A stretch of DNA of 64,000 nt from Planctomycetales bacterium (GTDB taxonomy: Bacteria > Planctomycetota > Phycisphaerae > SM23-33), in the NCBI GenBank assembly GCA_030612725.1, contig JAUWNJ010000006.1, positions 1 through 64,000 on the forward strand, in the 5' to 3' direction. The translations under genes were made by a program, and so were the position numbers. Positions 60,757-64,000 of this stretch are shown in pieces (position 1 is the stretch's first letter; the number at the start of each line of letters is the position of its first letter). Under the pieces are notes generated by a model. It was not told the DNA's origin, did no database searches, and saw nothing but the letters and a program-made list of their open reading frames with translations.

Positions 60757-61750
60757 CCGGGTTTCGCCCGATTTTCGCGATTGCCTTGAGGTTGGCAAGC
60801 GGCGTTGTCAGCGGGATGGCGCATTCCGGGCCTATGATGTCAATGTCGGCTTTGACGGCTGCGACGGCGTCGGCGGCGATTGTTTCCGGGTCGTCCTTGA
60901 GCAGTTTGTAGTTGCTGATCCCGCCCATCAATGACAGTTCATCTCCGGCGAGTTCGCGCGCCTTTTCAGAGGCCCCAAGTTTCGTGTCCCAGTGGAAACA
61001 CGCTAAACCGGTCTGTGCGATCATCCCGATCCGGTCGGCGGTGTCGCCGCAAATGTGCAGGATTAACGGGACTTCAATCTGCCGGGCCAGTTCGCCGTGC
61101 ATCTCCGCCAGGAAATCCCGATACGCGTCCGGGCTGCACAGGTCGCGCGTGGCGTGGTCTGCCAGCAGCAGGCAGTCAGCCCCGGCGTCGATCTGCGCGC
61201 GGGCGAAACGCAAAGTTACCGGCATCAATTTCTCAAGGATGCGATGCGTCCCGTCCGGGTCGTCGATCGTGCCGATGAGGAAATTCTCCACGCCGAAAAG
61301 GTGATACGCCAGCGTCCACGAGCCGAAGACCTTCCCGCAGACGGCTGCGTCGTCGCCGAGCCGTTTTTTCAGAATCGAGATCGCTTCGAGCGGAACTTTG
61401 CATCCGGGCCTGTCCGGCAGGTCGTCGGGTATCTTTATATCGTCGGCATCGCCGTATATGGGCTTGCCGCTTTCCGGCATCGCATCCGGGCCGCCCCAGT
61501 TGACGTTGCAGCCCAGCGCAGCGGCCTCGTGGCAAACCGAAAACAGCGGCATCACCACGTCGAACCCCAGCACCGTATGCCCCGCAGCCGCCAGGGCGAC
61601 CATTTTCTCAGCCTCAAGGTGCGCATCGGGGAACCACACGCCCACCTGCTCCATCAATTCCTGACATGCGATGGACGTCCCGGTCCCGAAGACCGTTTGG
61701 CCTGAGTCGTTGTCCCGAACCACAGCGTCCATAAAAAGCGATTTGCTCAT
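60740..61750 (-). CDS. Uroporphyrinogen decarboxylase family methyltransferase
   Basis: A 336-aa protein of the MtaA/MtbA/CmuA type, which moves methyl groups between corrinoid proteins and a thiol or folate. Zinc ligands appear in LILHICGDTADRIG (HxC) and IGPECAIP (C). True HemE motifs are absent. A partner corrinoid protein is not in the window. Such genes are abundant in planctomycete sugar-catabolism clusters and may act in demethylation of methylated sugars. Confidence 0.85.
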   Translation of the reverse strand: MSKSLFMDAVVRDNDSGQTVFGTGTSIACQELMEQVGVWFPDAHLEAEKMVALAAAGHTVLGFDVVMPLFSVCHEAAALGCNVNWGGPDAMPESGKPIYGDADDIKIPDDLPDRPGCKVPLEAISILKKRLGDDAAVCGKVFGSWTLAYHLFGVENFLIGTIDDPDGTHRILEKLMPVTLRFARAQIDAGADCLLLADHATRDLCSPDAYRDFLAEMHGELARQIEVPLILHICGDTADRIGMIAQTGLACFHWDTKLGASEKARELAGDELSLMGGISNYKLLKDDPETIAADAVAAVKADIDIIGPECAIPLTTPLANLKAIAKIGRNPATASP

Positions 61751-61766
61751 GCTTCTGCTCTCCGTT

Positions 61767-62183
61767 CTACTTCAGACCGCCCCCAGACAAGCTCAGCAGC
61801 GGAAGATAGATTCCCAGCAGCACCGCGACCGCTGCAGCGGCGAGGATTATCAGCAGAAGCGTACTGATGAGAACGGTCAGACGCACCGGCAAGACAAACG
61901 GCAGGACCAGCATTCCCGCCATGATCGCCCCTGTCAACGGCACGAATACATGCCACTGATTTCTCGCGACATCCGAAGCCGACATCACCACGACGGTCAA
62001 TGCGGGCACTTCCTCCAAAAGTTCAGTGAGGCTGCCGCAGAACCTCGGCACAACGTAAATCAGGATCGCAAGCAGTATCCCCGTCAGAAGGCAGCACTCC
62101 ACCATCCGAACGAATCCGACACCGAAGCGCTTGGCCTTGGCCGGTAGCGGCGGAACCGCGGGTTGTTTGTCGATCTCGGACAT
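61767..62183 (-). CDS. Small membrane protein, 138 aa
   Basis: Three hydrophobic helices (about 29-48, 80-98, 104-130) and a short cytoplasmic N terminus. MVECCLLTGILLAILIYVVP and FVPLTGAIMAGMLVLPFVLP have some likeness to GspF-type secretion proteins, but it is too short and I do not assign it. It lies 16 bases before the methyltransferase gene and 76 after the glycosidase-like gene, all on one strand. Confidence 0.7.
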   Translation of the reverse strand: MSEIDKQPAVPPLPAKAKRFGVGFVRMVECCLLTGILLAILIYVVPRFCGSLTELLEEVPALTVVVMSASDVARNQWHVFVPLTGAIMAGMLVLPFVLPVRLTVLISTLLLIILAAAAVAVLLGIYLPLLSLSGGGLK

Positions 62184-62259
62184 TGCGGCTTCAATCTAAC
62201 ACTGAACGCATGAACCGTCAATCATAAGGCTCTCTGAACAAAACCCGCGGGGTTGGCGG

Positions 62260-64000
62260 TTACTCGCCGTATTCGACTCTTATTCTCAACTCGCCGTGCA
62301 GGCCGGACAGATCAACGGTCTCGGCCCCGGCGTCGAAACAGCGATGGTCTTCACCATTAACGGTTACTTTCCTGATCCCCTTCGCCTCCGGCGTCCTGAG
62401 CGTGATTACTGTTTTGGTCAATCCTTCCCGGCGCGGCATCTTCACCGTAGCGGAGATCGCGCCTGTGTCGATCTCCGAACGGACGTGAACGCTTACCTCG
62501 CCGAAGCAGGTCGGCGCATCTTCGACCACGATTTCTTCGCCGTCCCTGAGCCAGTCTCTCGGGGTGGCGTGGAATAACAGCAGAGTGTCGTAAAGGCCGT
62601 CGTTGCCGGAGTCGCGCTCCATCAGGAGCATATACCTGAGGCTTTGCAGAAACAGAGCGCCGCTGGTTGTGTTCGGCGCCAGGCCAAGCAGTCTTCTGAA
62701 CGTCTCGCCTTCGGCCAACTTGACGGAACTGGCCTCCGTTCCGATGAAGGTCTCCCGCGTCAGGCCGTGGGCGAGTTTCGCGTAGAAACCGACGAGAAAC
62801 TTCTCGACCTCACTCCTTTTCAGGAGCGCAAAGGTGTACCTCAGTGTATAAAGATCGTCCAGTCCGTCCGAGAACCTGATCAGGCCCAGGAGCAGTCCGC
62901 CCCTCTTTTCCAGTGTTTCCATAATGTAGCCGGTTCGCTTGTCGTCCGGGCTGAAAATGTCCGAACCAAGGACATAGGGAATCACCAGGTTGTAGTAGCC
63001 GCCATAGCGGGATGCGGTCAGTTTTTCGAACGGCTTGGCCTCTTCGAGCAGTCTGAGTGGAACGAATGGCGGGTCGAATTCTCCGACTACGCTCTTATCG
63101 ACGGCGGAGAGGATCGCCTCTCGCAGTTCTTCTGCTTCCTTTGAATAGCGTTCCGCCAGGCGATCTCTGCCGATCATCGCCAGGACGAGGGACATATCCC
63201 GCAGGCCTCGCCAGGCGTTGGCGTTGGAACTCAGATTATCAACCAGGTCGGGAATGTCGCCGGCAAAGCGTTCCCTGGGGATCAAACCGGACTCGGATTC
63301 CTTCCTCGAAGCCGAGATTGACTCGCAGGCCTCGATTAAAACGGGCAGGTCCCTTTCGATGACACGGATATCGCGGAAGAGGAGGTAATATTGAGCGAAT
63401 TCCTGGAGCCTGAAGGCGTCATTATGATATTCCAGTCCGGCCTGCTTGTAGTATTGAAGCCGCCGGAGATATTTGATCGCTTCTTCTTCGTATCCGAGCA
63501 TTGCAAGGGCCAGGATGGCGTCGCCGCACTCGGCCAAATACTGCCTGTCATAAATGTTTCCGGAACTGTATCGCACCTCGTCCCGCACGGTCAGAATGAA
63601 GGTCTGGACGATAAGCGCCCGGAGTGCGTCGTTGACGATTTTCTCCGGCACGGTTATCTGTACCGCCCGGCTGAGTATTGCTTCCCAGTATTCGGACAGG
63701 TCCCGCTTTGCCTGTTCATACGCAGCCTCATTCAAAGGCTCCAGAGGAGTGAAGGACAGGGGACGGTTGGGAATGAGCAGGAAAGCACTTGCTTCGGTTC
63801 GTCCGGCCAGGTCGAAGTCGTATGTCAGCGTGCTCGCCTCCGGGTCGAATCGCCAACCCGGGTTGAATTGGCAGCAGTATCTCTGGGCCTCATCCATCAA
63901 CAGGTCGCCTTCGGCGGTGAATCGGCTCGGCGTCTCGAAGCGGACGGAGACGCTCGCCTTGCGCGTGCCGCTCCGGCCTGACGCTTTTGCAGTCAATTTG
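62260..64000 (-). CDS. Six-hairpin glycosidase-like protein, 5' end outside window
   Basis: At least 579 residues; the frame is open to the window edge, so the N terminus is missing. The start at 63996 would be a TTG and is not credible as the true start. Residues 1-110 are beta-rich, then a long helical domain (LRALIVQTFILTVRDEVRYS, ECGDAILALAMLGYEEEAIK, YRRL-type repeats) has the (alpha/alpha)6 barrel pattern of GH15/GH63/GH78-like enzymes, followed by a C-terminal beta domain. EVRYSSGNIYDRQYLAECGD may hold an acidic catalytic residue. It probably cleaves oligosaccharides in the cytoplasm or periplasm. Confidence 0.8.
   Translation of the reverse strand, partial: KLTAKASGRSGTRKASVSVRFETPSRFTAEGDLLMDEAQRYCCQFNPGWRFDPEASTLTYDFDLAGRTEASAFLLIPNRPLSFTPLEPLNEAAYEQAKRDLSEYWEAILSRAVQITVPEKIVNDALRALIVQTFILTVRDEVRYSSGNIYDRQYLAECGDAILALAMLGYEEEAIKYLRRLQYYKQAGLEYHNDAFRLQEFAQYYLLFRDIRVIERDLPVLIEACESISASRKESESGLIPRERFAGDIPDLVDNLSSNANAWRGLRDMSLVLAMIGRDRLAERYSKEAEELREAILSAVDKSVVGEFDPPFVPLRLLEEAKPFEKLTASRYGGYYNLVIPYVLGSDIFSPDDKRTGYIMETLEKRGGLLLGLIRFSDGLDDLYTLRYTFALLKRSEVEKFLVGFYAKLAHGLTRETFIGTEASSVKLAEGETFRRLLGLAPNTTSGALFLQSLRYMLLMERDSGNDGLYDTLLLFHATPRDWLRDGEEIVVEDAPTCFGEVSVHVRSEIDTGAISATVKMPRREGLTKTVITLRTPEAKGIRKVTVNGEDHRCFDAGAETVDLSGLHGELRIRVEYGE

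Noticed and set aside
1-64000. tRNA, rRNA, tmRNA or complete insertion sequence
   Set aside because: I looked for tRNA T-arm words, rRNA conserved words and transposase motifs in the gaps and found none; a covariance search would be needed to exclude weak tRNAs.

Overview
The window looks like chromosome from a planctomycete, most likely a member of the Phycisphaerae. This is an inference from content, not from a marker-gene tree. The pointers are two secreted proteins ending in PEP-CTERM sorting tails (one with HAF repeats), a MoxR / DUF58 / BatA-like / VWA / giant coiled-coil / terpenoid-toroid envelope operon of planctomycete type, sigma-54 and c-di-GMP signalling genes, a moderately high GC content, and intergenic regions full of short palindromic repeats. 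I saw no rRNA, tRNA, CRISPR array, complete insertion sequence or prophage.

Layout. 1-6.6 kb: a tail-to-tail pair of copies of one tiny gene, a TolC-like outer-membrane lipoprotein, phosphomannomutase/phosphoglucomutase, a family 2 glycosyltransferase, two tandem membrane-anchored pseudopilin-like proteins, and a HepT/MntA toxin-antitoxin pair. 6.7-16.4 kb: a polytopic glycosyltransferase-like protein with an internal 81-bp tandem repeat, PurE, a zinc alcohol dehydrogenase, a phosphatase-fold lipoprotein, a PEP-CTERM beta-propeller, an M20 dipeptidase, ribosomal protein L21 and a secreted propeller-like protein. 16.4-22.6 kb: a tandemly duplicated, strongly structured noncoding block, then a signalling block (degenerate receiver behind a good sigma-54 promoter, a sigma-54 activator, a membrane histidine kinase and a receiver-GGDEF cyclase). 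22.6-23.8 kb: a gene-free, repeat-rich stretch. 23.8-29.7 kb: a small membrane protein, the HAF/PEP-CTERM protein, RhuM bracketed by a duplicated gene end, Ogt, a PilZ protein, a flippase-like membrane protein and a NifU-C domain protein. 29.9-44.1 kb: the large MoxR/VWA envelope operon, interrupted by a four-helix-bundle gene that lies between facing G-rich repeats. 44.3-48.2 kb: a beta-helix/fucosidase-like fusion enzyme bracketed by a duplicated end of the preceding gene, and a small conserved protein. 48.3-54.5 kb: a soluble histidine kinase, AcpS, a PIN-TRAM protein, a ROK glucokinase and a HEAT-repeat protein. 54.7-57.0 kb: a second degenerate receiver, a RelBE-type pair, a nucleoside deaminase and a VapBC-type pair. 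57.0-64.0 kb: catabolic genes (D-aminoacylase, 2-hydroxyacid dehydrogenase, TIM-barrel isomerase, uroporphyrinogen-decarboxylase-family methyltransferase and a six-hairpin glycosidase-like protein cut by the window edge).

The most unusual signals are in the DNA rather than in any one protein: (i) seven copies of a heptamer array that forms an exact four-tract G-quadruplex motif, mostly at gene 3' ends and twice as facing pairs, one enclosing the four-helix-bundle gene inside an operon; (ii) two unrelated loci where one cargo gene is bracketed by a duplicate of the 3' end of its upstream neighbour; (iii) two tandem ~300-bp structured elements showing four GAGCTC hairpin loops; (iv) a palindromic repeat family, one copy of which is translated in frame inside a VWA protein. 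Function statements come from recognised motifs; no database search was possible.
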